A DNA stretch of 64,000 bases from Anaerocolumna sedimenticola (GCF_009931695.1 NZ_CP048000.1:2621501-2685500); one strand, 5' to 3'; positions 37,672 through 46,786 are shown, numbered from the stretch's first letter. The notes: generated by a model not told the origin, from the letters alone. Made by a program: numbers and translations.

Positions 37672-38540
37672 TGGCTCGTCAAAAATCGGGAAGAGATATT
37701 TCTTCTGTAGTTAAAACCAGAGTATTGTCCATATTTATGAATGTTATCCTCATTATTTTCTCCATATCCTGTATCTTTCCTTTAGTATGGATGTTTTATT
37801 CCTCATTAAAAGAGAAAAGAGAATTTAATGCAAATGTTATGGGCCTGCCAAAAAGCCCGGACTTTCATAATTATATCAACATCCTTACCAACAAAGATTA
37901 TCACATATTTGAATCCGTTATTAACAGCTTTAGAACGACTATAATTTCAGTTTTTTTAATTGTTATATTTGGTTTTATTATTGGGTATATTTTGGCTAGA
38001 ATTAAATTTCCGGGAAATCGTTTATTATATGTAGTTTTCTTAATGGGTATGTTAATTCCTATTCATTCTTTACTGGTTCCGGTTTATGTTGTATTTACCC
38101 GTTCCGGTTTAGGAAATCAATGGTTTACTTTAATTATGCCTTACGTAGCATTTGGTTTCCCTATTGCCATATTTTTGGTAGAAGGGTATGTAAAGGGTAT
38201 ACCGGTTGCTTTGGAAGAGGCCGCAGCTATCGATGGCAGCAGTTTCAGCAGAACTTTGTTCTCTATTATTTTACCTATGTGTAAACCGATCCTTACTACA
38301 ATTGCAATTATCCAGACATTCTCCTGCTGGAACGAATTCTCCTTTGCATTAGTACTTATCAAGGATCCAAGATTACAGACAGTACCTTTGGCCGTAACAC
38401 AGTTTACAGGACAGTTCAGTTCCGACTATACTAAAATTATGGCTGCTATGCTTATAACAATGGCACCTATTGTTATTTTCTATTTCATATTCAGTAAGCA
38501 GATTATTCAAGGTATGGTTGCCGGAGCTGTGAAAGGTTGA
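37671..38540 (+). CDS. Sugar ABC transporter permease, MalG/UgpE type
   Basis: A 289-residue permease with six helices; CIFPLVWMFYSSLK is the family N-terminal signature and LEEAAAIDGSSFSRTLFSII the EAA loop. AAAGGAGG lies in the end of the previous gene. It is the last gene of the operon and is followed by a strong terminator at 38675. The stretch 38541-38674 shows no convincing gene. Confidence 0.93.
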   Translation: MARQKSGRDISSVVKTRVLSIFMNVILIIFSISCIFPLVWMFYSSLKEKREFNANVMGLPKSPDFHNYINILTNKDYHIFESVINSFRTTIISVFLIVIFGFIIGYILARIKFPGNRLLYVVFLMGMLIPIHSLLVPVYVVFTRSGLGNQWFTLIMPYVAFGFPIAIFLVEGYVKGIPVALEEAAAIDGSSFSRTLFSIILPMCKPILTTIAIIQTFSCWNEFSFALVLIKDPRLQTVPLAVTQFTGQFSSDYTKIMAAMLITMAPIVIFYFIFSKQIIQGMVAGAVKG

Positions 38541-38674
38541 TAATTGATACGATTCATAATCGGCTTTTGCATATTTTGTTTTGTATTAATATATATGCAA
38601 TCACATCATGAAGTGTTTTTTAGAAACACAATAGACACGATTATTCCTACTTACCATAGTGTTATCCTATTATA

Positions 38675-38723
38675 CAAAAAAATCTCCCCAAATCTTTTTA
38701 TAGATGTGAGGGAGATTTTTTTG
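38675..38723 (+). terminator. Strong intrinsic terminator of the sugar importer operon
   Basis: CAAAAAAATCTCCC (38675-38688) pairs perfectly with GGGAGATTTTTTTG (38710-38723), with seven T in the descending arm. The arrangement also works on the minus strand. Confidence 0.9.
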
Positions 38724-38729
38724 TTTATG

Positions 38730-38822
38730 ATTTCCGCGAAAGCAAAGTGAGAATTAGCAAGCTTGCTTGCAATAATTCGAATGCGCACCGAAGAAACTCG
38801 CAAAGCGTGTTTCTTCCGGTTT
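38730..38822 (+). repeat. Terminator-associated intergenic repeat, copy 4
   Basis: Begins ATTTCCGCGAAAGCAAAG seven bases after the terminator stem and ends in the GAAACTCGCAAAGCGTGTTTC hairpin region and CCGG. It is nearly identical to copy 2 over its whole length apart from a short deletion in the middle. Confidence 0.85.
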
Positions 38823-38960
38823 GGTATTGATGAATAATGTAATAAAAATTAAATATTATCCATGGAAACTTAATCTGTGAATCATTACGGGACATGCACA
38901 AATTTTTATATCAAGTTATATATTGTTATATATTTATGGATGTCTTGCAGGAGGAACAAG

Positions 38961-39956
38961 ATGAAAAAAAGTGGATTTGTTACCCTGCTAATCATGGTTT
39001 TTATAGTTCTAGGTCTAACAGGCTGTAAAAAAAGCAATGATTTAGTAAAGGTTCAATTAAATGAAGTGGCACATTCCATATTTTATGCACCTCAATATGC
39101 AGCAATTGAATTAGGTTATTTTAAAGACGAAGGTCTGGATGTAGAACTGATAAATGGCTTAGGAGCGGACAAAACCATGACGGCGGTTTTAAGCGGAGAT
39201 GCAGATATTGGTTTCATGGGTTCGGAAGCCTCAATTTATGTGTATAATGAAGGCAAGGAAGATTATGTTATTAATTTTGCCCAACTAACACAGCGTGCGG
39301 GAAATTTTTTAGTATCCAGGGATAAAAACGAAAACTTTAAATGGGATAATATTAAAGGCAAAACTGTAATCGGCGGCAGAGCCGGCGGTATGCCTCAGAT
39401 GGTCTTGGAATATATCCTTAAGAAAAATGGGATAGATCCTAAAACGGACTTAACGATTGTCCAGAATATTGATTTTGGTTTAACGTCACAGGCATTTGCA
39501 GCAGGAACCGGAGATTATACAGTAGAATTCGAACCAAGTGCAACTGCACTTGAAAAAGAAGGTAATGGTAAAGTAGTAGCTTCCTTAGGTGTAGAAAGCG
39601 GCAAAGTTCCTTATACCGCATATTCCGCTAAAAAGAGTTATATCGAAAAAAATCCGGAAGTAATTCAGAAATTCACCAATGCAATTCAAAAAGGATTGGA
39701 TTATGTTAATTCACATACTCCGGAAGAAATAGCAAAGGTTATTGCTCCACAATTTAAAGAAACTGATCTTGACACGGTTACAACGATTGTGACAAGATAT
39801 TATGAGCAGAATACCTGGAAAGAAAATACGGTCTTTGAAGAAGAAAGCTTTAACTTATTACAGGATATCTTAGAGGAAGCAGGAGTTATAACTTCCAGGG
39901 CACCTTATAAAGATTTAGTAACAACTGATTTTGCAGCCAAAGCTTACAAAAAATAA
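38961..39956 (+). CDS. NMT1/THI5-type ABC substrate-binding lipoprotein, orphan
   Basis: A 331-residue lipoprotein with lipobox LGLTGC and an NMT1/SsuA-like domain (NEVAHSIFYAPQYAAIELGY, then FKDEGLDVEL). Relatives bind thiamin precursors, alkanesulfonates, taurine or nitrate. I start at ATG 38961 with CAGGAGG upstream; the frame extends to 38877 without a ribosome site. No permease or ATPase gene lies beside it, so its partners must be elsewhere. The ligand is unknown. Confidence 0.87.
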   Translation: MKKSGFVTLLIMVFIVLGLTGCKKSNDLVKVQLNEVAHSIFYAPQYAAIELGYFKDEGLDVELINGLGADKTMTAVLSGDADIGFMGSEASIYVYNEGKEDYVINFAQLTQRAGNFLVSRDKNENFKWDNIKGKTVIGGRAGGMPQMVLEYILKKNGIDPKTDLTIVQNIDFGLTSQAFAAGTGDYTVEFEPSATALEKEGNGKVVASLGVESGKVPYTAYSAKKSYIEKNPEVIQKFTNAIQKGLDYVNSHTPEEIAKVIAPQFKETDLDTVTTIVTRYYEQNTWKENTVFEEESFNLLQDILEEAGVITSRAPYKDLVTTDFAAKAYKK

Positions 39957-39982
39957 ATCAATAAATAGAATATAGAATATAA

Positions 39983-40014
39983 AAATGAGCCTGTTATTCC
40001 TTGCAGGCTCATTT
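39983..40014. terminator. Terminator between convergent genes
   Basis: AAATGAGCCTG (39983-39993) pairs with CAGGCTCATTT (40004-40014) across a 10-base loop. T-richness is modest on plus and the upstream A-run gives T on minus. Confidence 0.75.
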
Positions 40015-40064
40015 GCTTGTCCGTAAAACTACTAAATAAAGGAAAGTTATAAAAGACGTTACAA

Positions 40065-40388
40065 TTATACTTCCGGAGCGGCTTCATCTTGTAAAGAGGA
40101 CGCTTTGGTAGCTTTATCTCCAAATTCACAATTGCAGGCACTCTCTTCTTCATCATCAAAATCATCATCAAAATCATCGTCAAAATCGTCTTCAAAATCT
40201 TCAAGGTAATCCGGTGTTAAGTATTTATATACTGCATAAGCAATACCGGCTACCGCAGCAACTGCACCAATTACAGCTAATATCATAAGTACGCAGTTGG
40301 TTCTTTTTTCCTCTGCTGCTTTTTTACTGTGAAGTAAATCACCTAATTTAGCTGCGTTTAATAATTCTTCAAGTTTATTGTTCATCAT
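40065..40388 (-). CDS. DUF4366-like small membrane protein with acidic tail
   Basis: About 107 residues. A short basic N-terminus (LLHSKKAAEEKR) is followed by a single transmembrane helix (LMILAVIGAVAAVAGIAYAV) and an Asp/Phe repeat (DFDDDFDDDFDDEEE) with a Cys pair (CNC) near the end. This organisation is common in small Lachnospiraceae proteins of the DUF4366 kind; function unknown. ATG 40388 was chosen because AAAGGA lies 6 bases upstream; an earlier ATG at 40403 overlaps that site. Confidence 0.7.
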   Translation of the reverse strand: MMNNKLEELLNAAKLGDLLHSKKAAEEKRTNCVLMILAVIGAVAAVAGIAYAVYKYLTPDYLEDFEDDFDDDFDDDFDDEEESACNCEFGDKATKASSLQDEAAPEV

Positions 40389-40480
40389 AACACATCCTTT
40401 CATCGTAAAATGAGTTCTATCCTATTATACCACGATATGAGACTTTTTACTATAGAAATTCAGGAAAATACATGAAATTA

Positions 40481-42832
40481 CTACAACTTTTTTAGTTTTG
40501 CAAAAGATGCCAGCATTTTTTTAATGCCAAAATTAGAAAAATCTACCGTTACTTCATAATCCTTGCCGCCGGAATTAATATTGGTTACTATACCAACACC
40601 AAATTTTACATGCTGTACAGTATCGCCAATACCATAATCCAGGGTTCCCATATTTTTGCCCTCAAAATCCTTAGGAGCGGAGGCTGCATAAGGTTTTTGA
40701 AAAATCGTATCATTTAATTTGTTAAAAACGCCTGAACCGAAAACGGCTTTTTCATTCGGAGCAGAAGCACCTCCTCTGGGATTAACTCTGTCCGGAGGCA
40801 AGCGGTCATTTTTATCACGGGATAAACTCATATAGGAATTACGTTTAAATGGGTTAGATTTAAAGGGATTACGTTCCATGGTTAATAAATACCGGGGAAT
40901 TTCATTAACAAACCGGGATGGACGGTTAAACTGTGTCTCGCCCCGTATCATACGCTGGGATGCCGCACTTAACCCCAGACGTTTCATGGCTCTGGTAATT
41001 CCCACATAACATAATCTTCGTTCTTCTTCAATTTCCGTTTCGGGGTCATCTGCATGGATGGATATATAACTGGGGAATATGCCTTCTTCCATACCGCATA
41101 AATACACATATGGGAATTCCAGACCTTTAGCAGAATGTAATGTCATAAGAACCACTACGTCATTATCCTCTGACAGATTATCAATATCGGAAACCAGTGC
41201 AACTTCCTCTAAGAAATCACTTAAAGTCGGCGGTTCCAAGGCATTCTCTTCATAAGTCTTAATTTTACTTTTTAATTCACCGATAATCTCAATGCGGTCT
41301 TCTGCATCTTCCGTATCCTGTGCTTCCAGATTACTGATATAACCGGTTGCATCTAAAATTTCTTCCAGTAAATCAGTCAGAGTGTAATCAGGCGAAGATA
41401 AGTTGGACTTCAAAACTTCAATCATACTGACGAAAGGAGATATCTTTGCAGCAGCTCGTCCAAGTGTAGGAATATAATCCGCCCGTTTTAACGCTTCATA
41501 AAAACTGATACCATTTTTCAGGGCATACTCGTCTATTTTATCAATAGATGCCAGACCGATGCCACGTTTCGGTATATTAATGATTCGTTTCACTGCCAGG
41601 TTATCCAAACCGTTATCAATGGTTTTTAAGTAAGATAATAAATCCTTTACTTCTTTTCTTGCGTAGAAGTTAATACTTCCGATGATTTTATATGGAATAT
41701 TTTTTAATATTAATTTTTCTTCAAATACACGGGATTGCGCATTGGTACGGTAAAGTATGGCAAAATCCTGATAAGCTGCTTCACCGGATGATACCGTGCC
41801 GGCGATCTCATTTACAATACTGTCTGCCTCTTCATAATCATGATCAAACTGTGTAAAGCGCACAGGTTCACCCTCCGCATTATCTGTCCATAAAGCTTTA
41901 TCTTTTCTTCCGGTATTATTGCTGATCACTTCATTTGCCGCTTCCAGAATCCGTTTGGTTGAACGGTAATTCTGTTCCAGCTTTATAACGATAGCATCAG
42001 TATATTCTTTCTCAAAATTAAGAATATTATAGATATTGGCACCGCGGAATTTATAAATGGACTGGTCATCATCGCCAACAACACAGAGATTATGCTCCCT
42101 GTAACCATCTTCGTTAATTCCATTCGCTAAAAGACTGATCAATTTAAACTGGGCAGTATTCGTATCCTGGTATTCATCCACCATAATATAATGAAACCGA
42201 TTTTGGTAATAATTTAAAGCCTCTCTGCTGGTTTGAAATAACTCTACCGTTTTAAAAATTAAGTCATCAAAATCCAAAGCATTATTAGATCTTAATCTTT
42301 TTTGATATTCCTTATAAACAGCAGCGTATTTCGCTTTTGTATAATCTCCTACCGCACGGAGTTCGTATTCCTCCGGAGAGAGGAGTTCATCCTTAGCTGA
42401 AGAGATAATGGATAAAAGAGAACGTTCCTTTAAAGTTTTGGTATCTATATTCAAATGTTTGCAAACTTCCCTCATTAAGGATTTTTGATCATCCGAATCA
42501 TAGATGGTAAAACTTCTGTCATATCCGATATGATCAATCCAGCGTCTGAGAATTTTTACGCAGGTTGAATGAAAGGTACTGACCCATATGTTTTCAGAAC
42601 CGTATCCAACTATCTTATCAACACGTTCACGCATTTCATTAGCTGCCTTATTGGTAAAGGTTAAAGCCAATATGTTCCATGGATTTACGTCCCTGTGTTC
42701 TATAAGATAGGCTATCCTGTGGGTTAAGACTCTGGTTTTCCCGGAGCCGGCACCGGCCAATATAAGCAAAGGACCTTTATCATGCTCAACCGCTCTTCGT
42801 TGTTCTTTATTCAGTGTATCATATATGCTCAT
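40481..42832 (-). CDS. pcrA: ATP-dependent DNA helicase PcrA/UvrD
   Basis: A 783-residue superfamily 1 helicase. Motifs in order: Walker A AGAGSGKTRVLTHR near residue 30, VDEYQDTN (motif II), LEQNYRST (motif IV), TLHSAKGLEFPYVYL (motif V) and CYVGITRAMKRL (motif VI). The C-terminal tail ends in a Tudor-like segment (DTVQHVKFGVGIV) that contacts RNA polymerase in PcrA. It unwinds DNA in repair and clears stalled replication forks. I start at ATG 42832 with AGGTGG upstream instead of the ATG at 42862. Confidence 0.95.
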   Translation of the reverse strand: MSIYDTLNKEQRRAVEHDKGPLLILAGAGSGKTRVLTHRIAYLIEHRDVNPWNILALTFTNKAANEMRERVDKIVGYGSENIWVSTFHSTCVKILRRWIDHIGYDRSFTIYDSDDQKSLMREVCKHLNIDTKTLKERSLLSIISSAKDELLSPEEYELRAVGDYTKAKYAAVYKEYQKRLRSNNALDFDDLIFKTVELFQTSREALNYYQNRFHYIMVDEYQDTNTAQFKLISLLANGINEDGYREHNLCVVGDDDQSIYKFRGANIYNILNFEKEYTDAIVIKLEQNYRSTKRILEAANEVISNNTGRKDKALWTDNAEGEPVRFTQFDHDYEEADSIVNEIAGTVSSGEAAYQDFAILYRTNAQSRVFEEKLILKNIPYKIIGSINFYARKEVKDLLSYLKTIDNGLDNLAVKRIINIPKRGIGLASIDKIDEYALKNGISFYEALKRADYIPTLGRAAAKISPFVSMIEVLKSNLSSPDYTLTDLLEEILDATGYISNLEAQDTEDAEDRIEIIGELKSKIKTYEENALEPPTLSDFLEEVALVSDIDNLSEDNDVVVLMTLHSAKGLEFPYVYLCGMEEGIFPSYISIHADDPETEIEEERRLCYVGITRAMKRLGLSAASQRMIRGETQFNRPSRFVNEIPRYLLTMERNPFKSNPFKRNSYMSLSRDKNDRLPPDRVNPRGGASAPNEKAVFGSGVFNKLNDTIFQKPYAASAPKDFEGKNMGTLDYGIGDTVQHVKFGVGIVTNINSGGKDYEVTVDFSNFGIKKMLASFAKLKKL

Positions 42833-43089
42833 GTTAATTACCACCTGACTTATGTATTTCATGTATATGAAAAAATAAAATCATATTTTTCAAACTCTGA
42901 TTTTAGGCAATAAATCATCAAACTGCAGGTGATTTATGCATGGGAACTAGTATGTTTATTAATTTTCATAACGATAACCGGTAAACTGCAAAACAATCCG
43001 CCGGTTAGCTGCAAACATATGTTTATATTATAACATGAAAATAAAGACTGTACAACCGGTATCTTTTAATACTGTAAGACAAAACCATA

Positions 43090-43175
43090 TTATAAGATAA
43101 TTGGAGGTACGGGCGGTGTGGTATCGGATTCCGTTTTAGGCTTTAATCTTTTCTCTCTAATTCTTCCGGACTCAT
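43090..43175 (-). pseudogene. Possible small protein gene, frameshifted
   Basis: ATG 43175 has GAGGTGA upstream and encodes MSPEELERK before an early stop at 43143. One extra base in the run at 43149-43152 would extend it to 28 residues ending PPVPPIIL. The pattern matches the other single-base deficits here, but the peptide is too short to recognise. It is the only possible gene in the 368-base gap between pcrA and the rph-like gene, which also has a weak AACCGG/CCGGTT hairpin at 42976-43006. Confidence 0.25.
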
Positions 43176-43230
43176 AGAATCACCTCAGTCTTAGTAATTG
43201 TTTAAATCTAAGAGTGCATTTTTAGTTATA

Positions 43231-44094
43231 TTAATCAATGATTTCTACATATCCCTCCGTGCCGTTTACTCGAATCTTTTGTCCGTCTTTAATCAACTTA
43301 GTTGCATTTTCAACACCAACGACTCCAGGCAAGCCATATTCCCTTGTAATCACAGCACCATGAGTCGTAAATCCTCCTACTTCCGTAACTAATCCTTTAA
43401 TTGTAACGAAAAGGGGAGTCCAGCTGGGGTCGGTAAACCGGGTAATAAGAATATCGCCTTCTTCTATATTAGCCTCATCCACAGTTAATATAACTCTGGC
43501 ACGGCCCTCGATTACACCGGAAGATACAGGAATACCGGATAATGCTCCATCCGGGATTGAATGCTTCGCTAAACCGGTTTGCGGAACAAACCCATCGGAG
43601 GTCATGATTCGGGGAGGTGTTAATTTGTCAAACCGGATATAGTCTTCTTTTCTTTTTTGTATAATATTATCATTTATCTTATTTGATTTCATTCCTTCAC
43701 ATAATTCATCAAAATATAAATAGAAGATATCTTCGCGTTCTTTTATAATCTGCCTCTTGGCTAAATGATCTGCTTCCCGCAGTAATGCATTTTTATATAA
43801 TTGATAGCGGCGTACAATATAGTATTTTGGATATTCACGGCAGCCAATGAAATTACGAAGTAAACGGATGCTTTTTTCCATTTTTTTTGCTTTTTTCTTC
43901 CCTCCCGGAAGCTTCTTTATCCTTAATATAATTTCATTACTTTTTGTAAGGGCTTCTTCTTTACCTTTTTTAAAGTTCTCATAATGTTCATTTTTTTTCA
44001 AAACCCGGATATTATTTAGTATGATAGGAATTAATTGAGTTGGTTTTTCGGCAAATCTATCTTTTGTAATATCAATTTCACCGGGGCATCTCAT
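43231..44094 (-). CDS. Rifampicin phosphotransferase-like, C-terminal part with swivelling His domain
   Basis: 287 residues that continue the gene at 44091 in another frame. It opens with MRCPGEIDITKDRF, an internal segment of Rph proteins, and ends with the phosphohistidine domain (VTEVGGFTTHGAVITREYGL with the catalytic His). One added base at the run 44101-44103 fuses both parts into about 874 residues, the usual Rph size. The ATG at 44094 is thus internal. Rph transfers the beta-phosphate of ATP to rifamycins; a plain PEP-synthase-like role is the alternative. Confidence 0.78.
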   Translation of the reverse strand: MRCPGEIDITKDRFAEKPTQLIPIILNNIRVLKKNEHYENFKKGKEEALTKSNEIILRIKKLPGGKKKAKKMEKSIRLLRNFIGCREYPKYYIVRRYQLYKNALLREADHLAKRQIIKEREDIFYLYFDELCEGMKSNKINDNIIQKRKEDYIRFDKLTPPRIMTSDGFVPQTGLAKHSIPDGALSGIPVSSGVIEGRARVILTVDEANIEEGDILITRFTDPSWTPLFVTIKGLVTEVGGFTTHGAVITREYGLPGVVGVENATKLIKDGQKIRVNGTEGYVEIID

Positions 44095-45854
44095 GCCGAA
44101 TTTCTCAAAAATTTCATAAATTCATTCCTTACTGTCATACCACCCGGAAGCATTGCTATATCGTCAAGAAATGCGTCATTCGTCGGATTATCGGATAGAA
44201 AATGATATATTTCAGGATATTCCCGTATGGAATCAGCGACATCACATAGATTCAATCCCATCTGGGTCGTTATATTATTGTCTAAAGACTTGGTTAAAAT
44301 ATCAGCTGCATTTTTAATACCCAACCATTTTTCAACTTTCTTATTTATGGAATCATTTACAAGGATGGCAGCTATAATTGCACCTAACATCCCAGGGTGA
44401 TACGCCATATCATAAAGTGCTTTACGGTCATTTTTGATAAATTTTAGAACCTCTTCTCCTGTCAGGCTATCCAAATGCTCCTTTGTTACAGTTATTTCAT
44501 TCTCGAATTCCTGAATTAAATCCTTTATAATTGCAGGATTATTCTTCTTATAGATTTTATAAGTCTCCTTGAAAGAGGAAAATGTAAAAATTCCTCCTTT
44601 TATATTTCTCTTTCCTTTTGGCAGTAATTCCATGAATTGCTTATCTGAAATTAAATTCTTAAGGGCATTTTGTATTAACGGATCCTGTTTTCCCGATGCC
44701 AGTAACAATCGATTTTTTCCCATAGCAGAAGATAAGTCATGGGTAATATCAGCATAAATTCGGCCGCCGATTTTCTCCATAACTGAATCCGTGAGCATTT
44801 CAAAAAATGACATTCCAAGTGGTTTTATGGTATCTGTCATCATCTGAGTATGACCAATTGACATATATACACGCGGTTCCTTGGCAGACGTGACCTCCGG
44901 CAATGGAAATAACGTGGTGATAGAACGGCTTTGTACAATATAGAATTTATTATTAACCAAGCACCATTCAATATCTTGCGGTGCGCCAAAATGAGCTTCA
45001 ATCTTCTTGCCCGCCAAAGCCAAAGCCAAGATTTGAGAATCGGATAATACAGTATTGGGTTTCATTTCTTTTCCTAATTGTATCTCTTTAACTCCTCCAT
45101 TTTGATCCGGTTTTAATTGAAACTGTTGTGTTCCTAAAGTCTTACCGGTAATTTTTCCGTCCCTGATTTTGTAGATGTCGGGATTTACAAGACCTGATAC
45201 CAATACTTCACCCAATCCGAATCCTGCATCAATGGATAAGGTTTTACGGTCCGATGTCATAGGATCAGCAGTAAACATTATACCTGAAGCTTCGGATAGA
45301 ATCATCTTTTGAATTACAACGGAGAGCAATACTTTTCTGTGATCGAAACCATTTTGTATACGGTAGGTGACAGCGCGGTCAGTAAAAAGGGAAGCCCAAC
45401 AGCGGACGATATGATTAAGTATATCTTTTTTTCCTATGATATTTAAGTAAGTATCCTGCTGTCCGGCAAAAGATGCATGAGGAAGGTCTTCGGCGGTGGC
45501 GCTGGATCGAATTGCAAATCCTTGGTTATTTTCATATTTTGATAACGCTCTCGTAATTTCTTCTTCAACATCTAGAGGTATCGTAAAATGTTCAATAATA
45601 TTACGGATACTTTCACTTAATGTAACGATCTGCCCTCTTTCTATCGCTTTTGTTTTTGATAATGTATCTATTAAATCATGTAATTCATCATTTTTGTCCA
45701 TGGCTTTTTTATAAGCATCGGTAGTTACACAAAATCCATCTGGTACTTCTATTCCTGCAATTTTAGATAATTCCCCCAGGTTTAAGCCTTTCCCGCCCAC
45801 TTTTGAAAGATTATTATTTTTTATTTCTTTAAAACTTAATACATAAGAATTCAT
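44091..45854 (-). CDS. Rifampicin phosphotransferase-like, N-terminal part (ATP-binding)
   Basis: 587 residues with the PEP-synthase-type ATP-binding domain: VGGKGLNLGELSKIAG near the start, AIRSSATAEDLPHASFAGQQ, and DIEWCLVNNKFYIVQSRSIT. The opening MNSYVLSFKEIKNN matches Rph proteins rather than housekeeping PEP synthase. The frame ends at TGA next to an A3/T3 run (44101-44103) and continues in the next frame as the His domain. Translation starts at ATG 45854 with GGAGGG upstream, from a promoter flanked by probable TetR operators. It may inactivate rifamycin-like drugs, if intact. Confidence 0.78.
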   Translation of the reverse strand: MNSYVLSFKEIKNNNLSKVGGKGLNLGELSKIAGIEVPDGFCVTTDAYKKAMDKNDELHDLIDTLSKTKAIERGQIVTLSESIRNIIEHFTIPLDVEEEITRALSKYENNQGFAIRSSATAEDLPHASFAGQQDTYLNIIGKKDILNHIVRCWASLFTDRAVTYRIQNGFDHRKVLLSVVIQKMILSEASGIMFTADPMTSDRKTLSIDAGFGLGEVLVSGLVNPDIYKIRDGKITGKTLGTQQFQLKPDQNGGVKEIQLGKEMKPNTVLSDSQILALALAGKKIEAHFGAPQDIEWCLVNNKFYIVQSRSITTLFPLPEVTSAKEPRVYMSIGHTQMMTDTIKPLGMSFFEMLTDSVMEKIGGRIYADITHDLSSAMGKNRLLLASGKQDPLIQNALKNLISDKQFMELLPKGKRNIKGGIFTFSSFKETYKIYKKNNPAIIKDLIQEFENEITVTKEHLDSLTGEEVLKFIKNDRKALYDMAYHPGMLGAIIAAILVNDSINKKVEKWLGIKNAADILTKSLDNNITTQMGLNLCDVADSIREYPEIYHFLSDNPTNDAFLDDIAMLPGGMTVRNEFMKFLRNSA

Positions 45855-45898
45855 AGTATCCCTCCATAAAGGTTTTGAAATTTGATATGCTATATTTC

Positions 45899-45927
45899 AT
45901 AATATACATAGAAATAAGTTTTGTCAA
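45899..45927 (-). promoter_or_regulatory. Promoter of the rph-like gene
   Basis: On the minus strand TTGACA (45922-45927), 17 bases, TATTAT (45899-45904). Operator-like dyads lie on both sides, at 45874-45898 and 45933-45960. Confidence 0.75.
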
Positions 45928-45932
45928 TATGA

Positions 45933-45960
45933 TTTGAAATATGATTTGATATATTTCAAA
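45933..45960. promoter_or_regulatory. Probable TetR operator in the divergent promoter region
   Basis: TTTGAAATAT (45933-45942) and ATATTTCAAA (45951-45960) form a perfect 10-bp inverted repeat with an 8-base centre. A weaker copy (GAAATTTG...ATATTTC) lies at 45877-45897. The first overlaps the -35 of the TetR gene promoter (TTGATA 45946-45951, TATAAT 45968-45973). Confidence 0.7.
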
Positions 45961-46078
45961 ACTATGCTATAATAATCAAAGTAAGCAGATTGCTTCATAG
46001 AAATAAAAGCGTAATGCTCGTTTAAGCAGAGTCAATTGGCTCCTATAGAAAGATATAAATAATAAGGCAGGTATCGGT

Positions 46079-46663
46079 ATGAACGGATATGAAAAAAGAA
46101 CGAATGCTAAAAAAGAAGCTATTATTAATGCAGCCGGTGAGCTCTTTACAAATAGGGGAATCACCGATGTTGGAATAAGTGAAATAGCGGCAAAAGCAAA
46201 TGTATCTCAAGTATCTATTTATAATTATTTTGGTGATAAAAATGCGCTTGCGAAAGAAGTTTTAATTAAATACCTAGATCATATCATTGAAGGGTATGAT
46301 GAAATATTACAAAAGGAAATTCCATTTTCAGAAAAATTAAAGATTATCATGGAAAAAAAGGTAGAAGCTGTTAATGCTTATGGAAAATCTCTCTTTAGTA
46401 AATTCGCTTGGAATGATAAGAACTTTCAACAGATTTATAAGGAAGCAATCAATAATAAAGCAATCACCATATACACGAAATTCATAGAACAAGGGAAAAA
46501 AGAAGGTGCAATTGTTAAGGAGATTCCTGATGATGTTATACTTGATTTCCTCTTATCTTGTGTGTCTTTTATGCAGCAGACTAATTACATTAAAACAGAT
46601 CCTAAATATAAAATGGGAATTCTAAGACTATGCTTATATGGATTGCTGGGAAAGGAAGAATAA
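46079..46663 (+). CDS. TetR family repressor, divergent from the rph-like gene
   Basis: A 194-residue TetR regulator. The helix-turn-helix is AIINAAGELFTNRGITDVGI with ISEIAAKANVSQVSIYNYFG; the rest is a helical ligand-binding domain. It is transcribed away from the rph-like gene, and two dyads between the genes are likely operators, so it may repress both itself and the phosphotransferase until a ligand binds. The ribosome site is modest (CAGGT about 8 bases upstream of the ATG). Confidence 0.88.
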   Translation: MNGYEKRTNAKKEAIINAAGELFTNRGITDVGISEIAAKANVSQVSIYNYFGDKNALAKEVLIKYLDHIIEGYDEILQKEIPFSEKLKIIMEKKVEAVNAYGKSLFSKFAWNDKNFQQIYKEAINNKAITIYTKFIEQGKKEGAIVKEIPDDVILDFLLSCVSFMQQTNYIKTDPKYKMGILRLCLYGLLGKEE

Positions 46664-46757
46664 TATTATTCGATTAGAATATATGAGTCATTACTTACTG
46701 ATAAATCATTATTCAGTCATAAATGGACGGTAAAAGGACTGCAATCATAAAAATGTA

Positions 46758-46786
46758 TTTACATCTAGTATTAAATACTATATAAT
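46758..46786 (+). promoter_or_regulatory. Promoter with a dyad in the spacer
   Basis: TTTACA (46758-46763), 17 bases, TATAAT (46781-46786). The spacer contains TAGTATTAAATACTA (46766-46780), a perfect dyad around one base, so the promoter of the DUF1836 gene is probably repressed by a protein bound there. Confidence 0.7.

Noticed and set aside
38544..38750. 68-codon plus-strand frame after the MalG-type permease
   Set aside because: It has no ribosome site, runs through the strong terminator at 38675-38723 and into the intergenic repeat.
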